Positions 19,106 through 29,437 of a stretch of DNA of 64,000 bases are shown one piece after another. The notes under the pieces are model-generated. The model was not told the origin of the DNA and searched no databases. It saw only the letters and a list, made by a program, of their open reading frames with translations. The DNA comes from [Pasteurella] mairii. GTDB lineage: Bacteria; Pseudomonadota; Gammaproteobacteria; Enterobacterales; Pasteurellaceae. Location: assembly GCA_900454475.1 (NCBI GenBank), contig UGSS01000002.1, positions 124,001 through 188,000 of the forward strand. The letters run 5' to 3'. A program made the position numbers and the translations under genes. The first letter of the stretch is position 1. Each line of letters starts with the position of its first letter.

Positions 19106-19133
19106 AAAAATCTTCCCGTTTGAGAAGATTTTT
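19106..19133 (-). terminator. Terminator after mscL
   Basis: A perfect 10-bp stem (19106-19115 with 19124-19133) has an eight-base loop, and the arms are A/T runs that give a T tract in the leftward direction. It lies 19 bases beyond the mscL stop. Confidence 0.8.
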
Positions 19134-19151
19134 ATGATGAAACATTGTGGA

Positions 19152-19541
19152 TTATTTTTTCAATAAGTCACGAATTTCAGTTAGCAATTTTTCTTCATTA
19201 GAGGGAGCTGGTGCTGCTTTTTCTACTGGTTTTTTCAATTTATTTAACACGTTGATCATCATAAAGATAGCGAATGCGATAATCAAAAAATCCAAGATAT
19301 TTTGGATAAATGCACCATAATTTAAACTCACCGCCGGCGTTTCGCCAACCGCTTCTTGCAATACGATTTTAAGATCTTTAAAATCTACACCTCCGGTTAA
19401 AATACCCAGTACCGGCATAATCACATCACCAACTAATGAGCTGACAATCTTACCAAAAGCACCGCCGATGATCACACCGACTGCCATATCCACTACGTTG
19501 CCACGCATTGCAAATTCGCGAAACTCTTTAATAAAACTCAT
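19152..19541 (-). CDS. mscL: Large-conductance mechanosensitive channel
   Basis: This pentameric inner-membrane channel opens under membrane tension to release solutes during hypo-osmotic shock. The N-terminal amphipathic helix [33 protein letters not shown] and the second helix ([19 protein letters not shown]) are typical, and the C-terminal [12 protein letters not shown] bundle closes the 129-aa protein. A GAGGAG-like site precedes the ATG. It lies downstream of trkA in a block concerned with ion and osmotic balance. Confidence 0.97.
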   Translation of the reverse strand: MSFIKEFREFAMRGNVVDMAVGVIIGGAFGKIVSSLVGDVIMPVLGILTGGVDFKDLKIVLQEAVGETPAVSLNYGAFIQNILDFLIIAFAIFMMINVLNKLKKPVEKAAPAPSNEEKLLTEIRDLLKK

Positions 19542-19624
19542 AAACGCTCCTCACTTTTATTTATACCTCAAAGAGTGATTATTATAAAAAGTTGATGTAA
19601 TAAGTATAGTATCTTTACATAACT

Positions 19625-21001
19625 TTAAATAAAAAATGAACTTGGCTGGAATAGCTTTTCGATATCCGGAATAAATTTTTTATCGCTCACATACACGATT
19701 ACATGATCTTTTTCTTTAAAAATTAAATTCTTACTGGCAATAATCACCTCATTATCACGAAAAACCGCGCCAATAATGGCACCAACTGGCAATTTAAGCT
19801 CACTGATTTTCCGTCCAACCAATTGGGAACTATTTTCATCACCATGCACTACAATTTCTAAGGCTTCCGCAATACCGTGGCGCAGTGATACCACACCGGC
19901 AACATCCCCTTTGCGAATATGCCCAAGCAATGCCGAAATGGTTGCTTGCTGTGGCGAAACGGCGATATCAATGGTTCCGCCTTGGATAATATTGATATAT
20001 GCCATGCGCTGAATGAGGACCATGGCTTTTTTTGCACCAAGGCGTTTTGCCAGTAACGCCGACATAATATTAGCTTCATCATCGCTAGTTAATGATAGAA
20101 AAACATCAATATTTTCAATGTGTTCTTCAAATAATAAGGATTGATCAGAGGCATCACCACAAAATACTAGGGTTTTGGACAATTTTTCTGCCAGTTGAGA
20201 GGCTCGCTCATGATTACGATCAATTAATTTGACTGAACAAAATTCCTCGAGGCGTTTCGCCACCCCCATACCAATATTACCAGCGCCTGCAATCATGACC
20301 CGCTTATAGGGTTTTTCTAGGCGTTGCAATTCGCTCATTACTGCTTTGATATGAATGGTCGCACAAATAAAAGTGACTTCATCACCAGCCTCTACAATGG
20401 TTGAACCCTGAGGGCGAATCACTTTATCTTGGCGCAAAATTGATACGATTCGGCAATCAATATGTGGCATATGATCTTTCAAGGTGGACAAAGAATAGCC
20501 CACCAACGGTCCACCATAATAGGCTTTCACCACCACAATACTAATGCGTCCGTCAGCAAAATGGGAAACCTGTAATGCCCCTGGATAATTAATTAAGCGC
20601 ACAATTTCTTCCGTGACCAAATTTTCCGGCGAAATAATATGATCAATCGGAATGACATTAGATTGAAATAATTTCTCTTTTTCACGAATATATTCCGCAC
20701 CACGAATGCGCGCAATTTTAGTTGGCGTATTAAATAACGTATAAGAGACTTGGCAGGCGACCATATTGGCTTCGTCGGAACTGGTGACTGCTACTAATAA
20801 ATCCGCATCTGCAGCGCCGGCTTCGCGCAAGACACGCGGCGAGGATGCCGAACCGGTTACCACGCGTAAGTCATGCTTGTCTTGTAAACTGTCCAAACGT
20901 GCGGATTCATTATCCACCAAGGTAATATCATTGTCTTCGCTAACTAAGTTTTCCGCCAAGGTAGAGCCTACCTGTCCGGCACCTAAGATGATGATTTTCA
21001 T
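19625..21001 (-). CDS. trkA: Trk potassium uptake regulatory protein TrkA
   Basis: This peripheral NAD-binding subunit gates the Trk potassium transporter at the inner membrane. It has two tandem RCK units, each with a Rossmann fold ([11 protein letters not shown] at residues 7-17 and [14 protein letters not shown] near 240) and a TrkA_C domain. The 458-aa length matches E. coli TrkA. It follows the glycosyltransferase by one base. TrkH or TrkG is not in the window. Confidence 0.96.
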   Translation of the reverse strand: MKIIILGAGQVGSTLAENLVSEDNDITLVDNESARLDSLQDKHDLRVVTGSASSPRVLREAGAADADLLVAVTSSDEANMVACQVSYTLFNTPTKIARIRGAEYIREKEKLFQSNVIPIDHIISPENLVTEEIVRLINYPGALQVSHFADGRISIVVVKAYYGGPLVGYSLSTLKDHMPHIDCRIVSILRQDKVIRPQGSTIVEAGDEVTFICATIHIKAVMSELQRLEKPYKRVMIAGAGNIGMGVAKRLEEFCSVKLIDRNHERASQLAEKLSKTLVFCGDASDQSLLFEEHIENIDVFLSLTSDDEANIMSALLAKRLGAKKAMVLIQRMAYINIIQGGTIDIAVSPQQATISALLGHIRKGDVAGVVSLRHGIAEALEIVVHGDENSSQLVGRKISELKLPVGAIIGAVFRDNEVIIASKNLIFKEKDHVIVYVSDKKFIPDIEKLFQPSSFFI

Positions 21002-21002
21002 G

Positions 21003-21806
21003 TTATTCTCTCTCTAGACGTAGGGGATGAATGCCAATACTTGCTGAATTTAGACCGCACTTTAAGCGCTCAATTTGTTGGCAAATACCCTCGGTCACCG
21101 CATTGGCTTGCGCCAGTTTATCCGACGTAATGCCGGCTGGCGTTTGGTGAAACAATATGGCATCTAACAAACGTTCGGCGTGCATCCCATCGCGACAATA
21201 ATGCAATACTCCTGCTTCGTCAAATAACGTAGCGACCATGCTGATTTTCGTGGTTGCAATGCCCAATGCACCATCTTCACCGCCCAATTGGCGAAATAAG
21301 GTATGTGGCGGAAATCCGCCACACGCCAAAAAGAAAGCGCGACGGAACACCACATTTCCCCTGCAAGTCATGCGCATATGTTGCCAAGCGTAAGCAAAAT
21401 TCGGGTGTTCTAAATAGCGCGAGGGCATATCCACCGGCGTTAACGCTAAACGTACCACGCTGACTTCCGGACGAAAGGCAAAGACACCACTTGCGACTTC
21501 CAGTGCGCCATCTTCATAAGCATCATCTGCATCTAAAAATGCAATAAATTCCACCGCACTTTGCAGCGCTCCCCAATTACGCGCGCGGGCAACGCCGCCA
21601 TTATTCGGTAATTTTTCCACTCGAATTTTAGCCGGAAATTGCGCGCTCAATTGGCAGGCTAGGGCATAGGTTTGATCCGTTGATCCATCATCAATTAACC
21701 ACAACGTACCTAAATAAGGCTGGCGCAAAACGGAATGCACAGCGCGAGTTAAGGTCGCTTCACAGTTGTAACAAGGAATGATGACGTCAATCAACGGAAA
21801 TTCCAT
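21003..21806 (-). CDS. Family 2 glycosyltransferase
   Basis: This is a 267-aa cytoplasmic GT-A fold glycosyltransferase. The N-terminal nucleotide-sugar domain has [12 protein letters not shown] (residues 9-20), [10 protein letters not shown] and the metal-binding [11 protein letters not shown]. No membrane segment is seen. It is probably a lipooligosaccharide or capsule sugar transferase, but donor and acceptor cannot be read. It is packed between rsmB (three-base gap) and trkA (one-base gap), so it is expressed with housekeeping genes unrelated to glycan assembly. From memory, H. influenzae has rsmB directly followed by trkA, so this may be an insertion. It contains two exact uptake sequences (21054, 21553), so it is not recent foreign DNA. 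Confidence 0.8.
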   Translation of the reverse strand: MEFPLIDVIIPCYNCEATLTRAVHSVLRQPYLGTLWLIDDGSTDQTYALACQLSAQFPAKIRVEKLPNNGGVARARNWGALQSAVEFIAFLDADDAYEDGALEVASGVFAFRPEVSVVRLALTPVDMPSRYLEHPNFAYAWQHMRMTCRGNVVFRRAFFLACGGFPPHTLFRQLGGEDGALGIATTKISMVATLFDEAGVLHYCRDGMHAERLLDAILFHQTPAGITSDKLAQANAVTEGICQQIERLKCGLNSASIGIHPLRLERE

Positions 21807-21809
21807 GGC

Positions 21810-23195
21810 TTACCCCATTTTTCGTAATTTTGCGTAATAAAACCCGTCGCCGCCATTTTCTGTTGGAAACAGTTGAATTTCCCCTTGTTGTTGCGGATCA
21901 AGGAAAGGCAAAGGTTCGCGTTTGGCATCACTATGACGTTGCAAAAAATGCGCTATTTGCTGGCAGTTTTCTTCCGGCAGCAAAGAACAGGTGGCATAGA
22001 GCAACACACCGTTCGGTTTTAATCTTGCCCACAACGCCTCTAAAATTTGCTCCTGCAACGCCACTAAGGCGGCAATATCGCTTTCTTGTCGTAACCATTT
22101 AATATCCGGATGGCGACGAATGACGCCGGTCGCCGAACAAGGCGCATCAAGCAAAATTCGATCAAATTGCACCGCACTTTGTGTCGTTGGCAGTAAATGA
22201 AAATGCGCCTCAATTTGCGTCAACCATTGTTGTGGTTGAGCAGCGTCACCACAAATTACTAACGCTTGCTGCTGCATTCGGGCTAAATTTTCCTGTACGC
22301 GTACCAAGCGACCCGCTTCCACATCAAGGGCGACCACTTTCGCTTGCGGCGCCAGCTCTAAAATATGCGTGGTCTTTCCGCCCGGCGCGGCGCAAGCATC
22401 TAAAATTAATTCGTCATTTTGTGCTTGCAATAATAGCGCTGACCATTGTGCTGAAAGATCTTGCACTGTGACCCAACCTTGGGCGAAATTCGGCAAATTT
22501 TGCACCGCACTTGGTTGTGTCAAACGCAGGGCTTGCGGATGCTCTGTGCTTGATGCGCTAATATCTTGTTGTGCCAATAGTTGAAGATAGTCTTCGGCGC
22601 TACAATGTTGCTTATTTACGCGCAACCACATCGGCGGTTTTTGATTATTGGCTTGTACAATATCTCGCCAATGCGGGTAGGCTTTTTTCAATCGATTAAC
22701 CAACCATTCTGGATGCAAGGTTTGCCAATGTTGATCCGTTTTAGCTAATAATTGTGCTTGTTCGCGTAAAAAACGTCGCAATACCGCGTTCACTAAACCG
22801 CGAAAACTGTCGGCTTTTAAGGCGGACGTGGCGTTGACTACCTCATCCACTGCCGCATGAGGCGGAACGCGGGTGTAAAGTAATTGATACAAACCGACAA
22901 GCAGCAAACAATGCACAATGCGCGTTTTGCCTTTTAGCGAGCGATCGACTAATAAACTAATTAACTTTTCCAAGCGTGGCAACACGCGGCAAACACCAAA
23001 GCAGATTTCTTGTAGCAGCGGAAAATCTTGCGCTTTGACTTGGGCTTGATGTTCGGGCAGCAATGAGGACAGCGATTGCCCTTGATCTAATACTTGCAAA
23101 ATGATCTTTGCCGCCAGCGCACGTACGGAAAGTGCGGTGCTTTTTTGCGAAGTTTTTACGCGCTGTTTATTGGCTGGGCGAACCGTTGCTTTCAT
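21810..23195 (-). CDS. rsmB: 16S rRNA (cytosine-967 C5) methyltransferase
   Basis: This SAM-dependent methyltransferase modifies C967 of 16S rRNA. The N-terminal NusB-like RNA-binding domain (residues 20-150) is followed by a Rossmann-like catalytic domain with [15 protein letters not shown] (SAM site), [11 protein letters not shown] and [11 protein letters not shown]. These hold the two cysteines of the m5C mechanism. The length is 461 aa (E. coli 429). The start overlaps the fmt stop codon by one base, and this fmt-rsmB pairing is widely conserved. It carries three exact uptake sequences. Confidence 0.95.
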   Translation of the reverse strand: MKATVRPANKQRVKTSQKSTALSVRALAAKIILQVLDQGQSLSSLLPEHQAQVKAQDFPLLQEICFGVCRVLPRLEKLISLLVDRSLKGKTRIVHCLLLVGLYQLLYTRVPPHAAVDEVVNATSALKADSFRGLVNAVLRRFLREQAQLLAKTDQHWQTLHPEWLVNRLKKAYPHWRDIVQANNQKPPMWLRVNKQHCSAEDYLQLLAQQDISASSTEHPQALRLTQPSAVQNLPNFAQGWVTVQDLSAQWSALLLQAQNDELILDACAAPGGKTTHILELAPQAKVVALDVEAGRLVRVQENLARMQQQALVICGDAAQPQQWLTQIEAHFHLLPTTQSAVQFDRILLDAPCSATGVIRRHPDIKWLRQESDIAALVALQEQILEALWARLKPNGVLLYATCSLLPEENCQQIAHFLQRHSDAKREPLPFLDPQQQGEIQLFPTENGGDGFYYAKLRKMG

Positions 23196-24154
23196 TATGC
23201 CAACACCTTACCGACGTTAAACCAATCCGCGCGACCGTTGAGTAAATCTTGTGCGGACATTGGCTTTTTCCCCGCCGGTTGCAATTGCGTTAAATTCAAC
23301 ACGCCTTGACTTGTGGCAATTTGAATGCCTTTTTTGTCGGCGGCAATAATGGTTCCTGCCGCCTTATCTTGATGCGGTAGCACCTGCGCTTGATAGACTT
23401 TTAAGGTTTGCGCGTTGCCTTGTTCATCTTGCGTGGAAAAATAGCAAATGGGCCATGGATTAAAGGCGCGAATATTGCGTTCTAACTGTGCTGCCGGTAT
23501 ATTCCAATCTAATTTCGCTTCTTCTTTGCTTAATTTTTCCGCGTAATTAGCGGTATTTTCATCTTGCGGCTGTGCGACAAATTGCTGCTGTTCTAATCCA
23601 TTTAGCACGTCAAGTAACGCTGGTGGCGCCATTTCGGCTAATTTGGCATATAAATCGGCGGAGGTTTCTGTCGGGGTAATGTCGCAAACTACCTTGTGCA
23701 ACATGGCACCAGTATCCAATCCTTCATCCATTTGCATAATGGTAACGCCGGTTTGTGCATCGCCTGCCCAAATGGCACGCTGAATCGGCGCCGCACCGCG
23801 CCAACGCGGCAGTAAAGAACCATGTACATTTAAACAACCCAAACGTGGCGCTGCTAATACCGCTTGCGGCAAAATTAATCCATACGCCACGACTACCATC
23901 ACATCCGCATTGAGTGCCTGCAATTCGGCTTGCGCTTCTGCTTTGCGTAACGATTTTGGTTGATAAACGGGAATGTTGTGTTGCTCGGCTAATACTTTGA
24001 CCGCGCTGGCTTGCAGTTTTTTTCCGCGTCCCGCCGGTTTATCCGGCTGAGTATAAACCGCAATCACGCGATGGGGCGAGTCTAACAGGGCTTGCAGATG
24101 TTGCGCTGCAAAATCCGGCGTACCGGCAAAAATAATATTTAATGGTTTCATCAT
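23195..24154 (-). CDS. fmt: Methionyl-tRNA formyltransferase
   Basis: This enzyme transfers a formyl group from 10-formyl-tetrahydrofolate to initiator Met-tRNA. The catalytic residues Asn109, His111 and Asp147 are present in [17 protein letters not shown] and MDEGLDTGA. The N-terminal [11 protein letters not shown] and the C-terminal tRNA-binding domain are normal. The protein is 319 aa. ATGATG gives two possible starts, of which the second would match E. coli numbering. It lies between def and rsmB, but a hairpin separates it from def. Confidence 0.96.
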   Translation of the reverse strand: MMKPLNIIFAGTPDFAAQHLQALLDSPHRVIAVYTQPDKPAGRGKKLQASAVKVLAEQHNIPVYQPKSLRKAEAQAELQALNADVMVVVAYGLILPQAVLAAPRLGCLNVHGSLLPRWRGAAPIQRAIWAGDAQTGVTIMQMDEGLDTGAMLHKVVCDITPTETSADLYAKLAEMAPPALLDVLNGLEQQQFVAQPQDENTANYAEKLSKEEAKLDWNIPAAQLERNIRAFNPWPICYFSTQDEQGNAQTLKVYQAQVLPHQDKAAGTIIAADKKGIQIATSQGVLNLTQLQPAGKKPMSAQDLLNGRADWFNVGKVLA

Positions 24155-24177
24155 GTTCTAGGTTACGGAAAATAAAA

Positions 24178-24194
24178 GGTGGGAAACTCCCACC
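24178..24194 (-). terminator. Terminator or attenuator between def and fmt
   Basis: GGTGGGA (24178-24184) pairs with TCCCACC (24188-24194) over a three-base loop. Read leftward it is followed by TTTTATTTT. It lies 34 bases after the def stop codon and 24 before the fmt start, so it would reduce transcription of fmt from the def promoter. Confidence 0.65.
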
Positions 24195-24227
24195 AACGTT
24201 GATTTTATTGCCTCGGCGCGTGGAGGA

Positions 24228-24740
24228 TTATCCCCGTTTTGCCGCTTGTTTTTGCCATTTGATCAATTTTTCTTTCATGCGTTGGCGTTTCAACGGAGAA
24301 AGATAATCAGCAAACACAATACCATTTAAATGATCGATTTCGTGTTGAATACAGATGGCAAGCAAATCTTCCGCTTGCAATACAAATTCTTCTCCTTTGC
24401 GATTTAGCGCTTTAACCGTCACTTTTTCTTTACGTGGCACCAACGCGCGCAATCCCGGTAGCGACAAGCAACCCTCTTCAATTCCAGTTTCGCCGCAACT
24501 TTCGATAATTTCAGGGTTGATTAATACTAATTGATGTTGTTTATTGCCCTCAATATCAATGGTAATAATGCGTTGATGCACATTGACTTGGGTTGCCGCT
24601 AAACCAATTCCTTCCTCTTGATACATGGTCTCAAACATATCATCAATAAATTGGTTCAATTTTTCATCAAACACTTCTACCGGTTTGGCAATGGTTTTTA
24701 ACCGCTCATCCGGATAAATCAATACATTTAATAACGCCAT
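24228..24740 (-). CDS. def: Peptide deformylase
   Basis: This metalloenzyme removes the N-formyl group from nascent proteins. All three motifs are present: GIGLAATQV (residues 44-52), EGCLSLP with the metal ligand Cys91, and QHEIDHLNG with His133, Glu134 and His137. The length (170 aa) equals that of typical gamma-proteobacterial enzymes. It is followed by fmt, its partner in the formylation cycle. Confidence 0.97.
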   Translation of the reverse strand: MALLNVLIYPDERLKTIAKPVEVFDEKLNQFIDDMFETMYQEEGIGLAATQVNVHQRIITIDIEGNKQHQLVLINPEIIESCGETGIEEGCLSLPGLRALVPRKEKVTVKALNRKGEEFVLQAEDLLAICIQHEIDHLNGIVFADYLSPLKRQRMKEKLIKWQKQAAKRG

Positions 24741-24749
24741 AGGTTTCCT

Positions 24750-26224
<1,475 letters not shown>

Positions 26225-26297
26225 AAGAAATCCTGTAAATTATTATCATTAATCGGCACATATTTTAGCCGATTTGTTCAGTTTTGGGGAAAATAAC

Positions 26298-26975
26298 TTG
26301 TATTTAACAAAAGAAAAATTGTTGAAAACCATGCTGATTGTCAGCATTATCGGATTTTGTTGCATTATTTTGGGCGTGATTTTATTCGGTGTCCAACAAT
26401 TCAAAATCGGATCGCAACTTGCCAGCGTAAAACAGGTTTCTCATTTGTCGCATTTATTGGTGCGCCAACAAGCTAATTTATTTTCTATGTTATTGGTTAA
26501 TGATGCCAAAACGGAACAATTAACGGAAAATTTGGATAATTTCAGCAAAGAGAATTTTGTTATCGACGCCTCTATTTATAGCAATGCCGGCGAATTATTG
26601 GCGCAAAGCAGCCATTCCCTCAATGTACGCCATCAACTGGGATTGGACGCCAATACCGCCACACCAACCGGCATGCAGCAAATTGTCGAACCGATTTATT
26701 CGCCAAATGGCATTGAAGGCTTTTTGCGCGTTACCTTTGATGCTAAATACGGGCAAACGACGCAAAGTAAAATCAACCAGCTTTTTCACCAGTTATATGG
26801 TGAATTAATTATTGTTTTTCTTGCCGGCATTGTGCTCGCCAGCTCCATCCACTATTTCCTTAGTCATTACCGTCGCGCGCACCGCAAGGCAATTGAACCA
26901 AAACCGCTTGCCAAGGTTAGCAAAATTAACCCTACCTTGAATTTCCACCGCCGGCGCAAACGCTTTGTGAAATAA
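26298..26975 (+). CDS. ytjB: YtjB/Smp family inner-membrane protein
   Basis: This membrane protein of the SMP_2 (hemolysin-associated) family has no established activity. It has one N-terminal transmembrane helix (residues 10-32), a periplasmic domain to about 170, a second helix (LIIVFLAGIVLASSIHYFL) and a basic C-terminal tail. The start is taken as TTG at 26298 because GGGGA lies seven bases upstream. An earlier TTG at 26274 would add eight residues without a ribosome site. Divergence from serB matches the E. coli layout. Confidence 0.8.
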   Translation: MYLTKEKLLKTMLIVSIIGFCCIILGVILFGVQQFKIGSQLASVKQVSHLSHLLVRQQANLFSMLLVNDAKTEQLTENLDNFSKENFVIDASIYSNAGELLAQSSHSLNVRHQLGLDANTATPTGMQQIVEPIYSPNGIEGFLRVTFDAKYGQTTQSKINQLFHQLYGELIIVFLAGIVLASSIHYFLSHYRRAHRKAIEPKPLAKVSKINPTLNFHRRRKRFVK

Positions 26976-26997
26976 GCACAATGCCAAACAAAGAAGC

Positions 26998-27027
26998 GCG
27001 GTTAAAAATCTTTGAGTTTTTAACCGC
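26998..27027. terminator. Terminator between ytjB and gor, containing an uptake sequence
   Basis: GCGGTTAAAAA (26998-27008) pairs perfectly with TTTTTAACCGC (27017-27027) over eight bases, followed by ACTTTTTATTTTT. The 3' arm runs into an exact uptake sequence. It lies between convergent genes. Confidence 0.8.
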
Positions 27028-27058
27028 ACTTTTTATTTTTATGCCCCGAATGTGACAA

Positions 27059-28414
27059 TTAACGCATGGTCACGAATTCTTCCGAACCGGTCGGGTGGAT
27101 GGCGACGGTGTTGTCAAAGTCCGCTTTGGTAGCCCCCATTTTAATGGCTACCGCAAAACCTTGGATCATTTCATCCACGCCAAAACCGATACCATGTAAG
27201 CCAACGATTCGCTCATCTTTGCCCGCGCAAATTAATTTCATGCGACAAGGTTGACGGTGTTGGGTCACTGCGCTGTACATTGGAGTAAACGCCGATTGAT
27301 ATACTTTTACATTATCTGCGCCATATTGCTCAATCGCTTTTGGCTCGGTTAAGCCGATAGTACCAATTGGTGGATGGCTAAAGACGACGGTCGGTACTAA
27401 GTGATAATCTAAGTGTTCATTCGGTTTGTTATTAAATAAACGTTCGGATAAACGACGTCCTGCAGCAACTGCAACAGGCGTGAGCTCAATGCCACCCTCA
27501 ATAATATCGCCGACCGCATAAATACCTTTTACGTTGGTATTTTGGTATTTATCCACTTTAATAAAACCGCGCTCGTTGGTCTCAACGCCGGCCACCGCAA
27601 GATTAATCATCTCTGTTGCCGGTTCACGACCGATTGCCCAAATTAGGCAATCTACCTCTTGTGCGCGACCATCTTCTAATTTTAAGGTGAGAGAACCGTC
27701 CGCATTTTTCATCACTTCCTGCGGGATTGCTTCGGTATGTAATTGAATACCATCGGTTTTCATCACTTCTAACAAGGTTTCAACAATGTAAGGATCGAAG
27801 CTACGTAACGGCGCATGGCGACGGACGAATAAATGGGTTTCTACGCCAAAACTGTTCATTACGCCAGCAAGTTCCACCGCAATATAACCGGCACCAACCA
27901 CTGCAACGCGTTTTGGCAAACTGGTTAACGCAAATACGCCATCAGAATCAATACCGTATTCTGCGCCTTTAATGCTTGGACGTGTTGGGCGACCGCCGGT
28001 GGCAATTAAAATATGATCGGCGGTAATTAATTCTCCGTTCACTTCCACCGTGTTAGCGTTGACAAACTTGGCAAATCCGTTGATTACGTCAACTTGGTTT
28101 TTAGTAAAGACATTTTGATAAGACGTATGAATACGACTGATATAGGCTTGGCGACTTTCAACTAATTTACTAAAATCAAATTGGTTTACGCTGACATCAA
28201 AGCCATAATCCGGCGCATAATGATTAATCGCTTCCGCTACTTGCGCGCCATACCACATCACTTTTTTCGGTACGCAACCGACATTCACACAAGTTCCACC
28301 AATGTGTTTTGCTTCAATAATCGCACATTTTTTGCCATAACTTGCTGCACGGTTGATGGACGCGATACCGCCACTGCCGCCGCCGATAGAAATATAATCA
28401 TAATGTCTTGTCAT
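27059..28414 (-). CDS. gor: Glutathione reductase
   Basis: This FAD-dependent disulfide oxidoreductase keeps glutathione reduced with NADPH. The redox pair Cys42/Cys47 is in [13 protein letters not shown], the FAD site in [14 protein letters not shown], the NADPH site in [14 protein letters not shown] with FVRRHAPLR, and the C-terminal HPTGSEE supplies the catalytic base. At 451 aa it matches E. coli (450). GGAGAAG precedes the ATG. It lies next to rlmJ as in E. coli. Confidence 0.96.
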   Translation of the reverse strand: MTRHYDYISIGGGSGGIASINRAASYGKKCAIIEAKHIGGTCVNVGCVPKKVMWYGAQVAEAINHYAPDYGFDVSVNQFDFSKLVESRQAYISRIHTSYQNVFTKNQVDVINGFAKFVNANTVEVNGELITADHILIATGGRPTRPSIKGAEYGIDSDGVFALTSLPKRVAVVGAGYIAVELAGVMNSFGVETHLFVRRHAPLRSFDPYIVETLLEVMKTDGIQLHTEAIPQEVMKNADGSLTLKLEDGRAQEVDCLIWAIGREPATEMINLAVAGVETNERGFIKVDKYQNTNVKGIYAVGDIIEGGIELTPVAVAAGRRLSERLFNNKPNEHLDYHLVPTVVFSHPPIGTIGLTEPKAIEQYGADNVKVYQSAFTPMYSAVTQHRQPCRMKLICAGKDERIVGLHGIGFGVDEMIQGFAVAIKMGATKADFDNTVAIHPTGSEEFVTMR

Positions 28415-28516
28415 TTTCTTCTCCTTACTGGACTTAAATTTTATTGTCTATTTTGCACGAATACGACACAAAGGCAAACTGGCTGAATAAATTAATTTAA
28501 TCGGTAATTTCTTTAA

Positions 28517-29362
28517 TTATTCTGGTGTAATCCAGTTTACTGACCAACCGCCGGTTCCTTCTGGTACCAAAGTGCGGTGCAAATAAGGCAAGATTTCTTT
28601 CATTTGTGCTTCCAATGTCCATGGCGGATTGATCACAATCATACCGCTGGCAGTCATCCCGCGCTGTTCGGAATCAGGCCGCACTGCTAATTCAATTTGC
28701 AAGATTTTGCGAATGCCGGTGGCTTCCAATCCTTTGATGAGGCGTTTGGTATGCTGACGTAGCACCACCGGATACCAAATGGCGTAAATGCCGGTAGCAA
28801 AGCGTTTATAGCCCTCTTCAATGGCTTGTACCACCAAATCATAATCCTCTTTCATTTCATAAGGCGGATCAATTAACACCAGCCCACGTCGCTCTTTGGG
28901 CGGCAAGGTGGCTTTTAATTGTTGAAAACCATTATCTCGTTTGGTAGTAATATTGTCATATTGTTTAAAATTATTGCGCAATAAAGGATAATCCGTTGGG
29001 TGCAATTCGGTCAGCAGTGCGCGATCTTGCGGGCGGAGCAAACTTGCGGCAATCAATGGCGAACCAGCGTAATAACGCAGCTCTTTTCCACCATAATTCA
29101 GCTTTTTAATTAATTGCACATAGCGTGCTACATCCGGCGGGAAATCCTCTTGCTGCCAAAGGCGTCCGATTCCCTCTTGATATTCCGCGGTTTTTTCCGC
29201 TTCTTCGGAAAACAAACGATATTGCCCTACGCCGGCATGGGTATCCAAATAATAAAAGCCTTTTTCTTTTTGGCGCAAATTTTCCAAAATTAACATTAAT
29301 ACGATATGTTTAACCACATCGGCATGGTTGCCTGCGTGAAAACTGTGACGATAACTTAGCAT
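28517..29362 (-). CDS. rlmJ: 23S rRNA (adenine-2030 N6) methyltransferase
   Basis: This SAM-dependent enzyme methylates A2030 of 23S rRNA. The N-terminal LSYRHSFHAGNHADVVKH motif and the catalytic DPPYE (LIDPPYEMKEDYD) are diagnostic. The length, 281 aa, matches E. coli RlmJ (YhiR, 280). In several bacteria its homologue is needed to use DNA as food or grows linked to competence genes, and here it lies between gor and mrcA/com. An exact uptake sequence lies at 28569. Confidence 0.94.
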   Translation of the reverse strand: MLSYRHSFHAGNHADVVKHIVLMLILENLRQKEKGFYYLDTHAGVGQYRLFSEEAEKTAEYQEGIGRLWQQEDFPPDVARYVQLIKKLNYGGKELRYYAGSPLIAASLLRPQDRALLTELHPTDYPLLRNNFKQYDNITTKRDNGFQQLKATLPPKERRGLVLIDPPYEMKEDYDLVVQAIEEGYKRFATGIYAIWYPVVLRQHTKRLIKGLEATGIRKILQIELAVRPDSEQRGMTASGMIVINPPWTLEAQMKEILPYLHRTLVPEGTGGWSVNWITPE

Positions 29363-29390
29363 AATTTTGCCTTATTTATTAACCTAATAA

Positions 29391-29428
29391 AAAAATAGAC
29401 CGCACTTTTAACAACGTGCGCTATTTTT
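29391..29428 (-). terminator. Terminator after mrcA, containing an uptake sequence
   Basis: AAAAATAG (29391-29398) pairs with CTATTTTT (29421-29428), and CGCAC (29401-29405) with GTGCG (29416-29420), with a two-base bulge. Read leftward a seven-T run follows. One arm is an exact uptake sequence (ACCGCACTT from 29399). It sits ten bases beyond the mrcA stop. Confidence 0.75.
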
Positions 29429-29437
29429 CTGCTTAAA

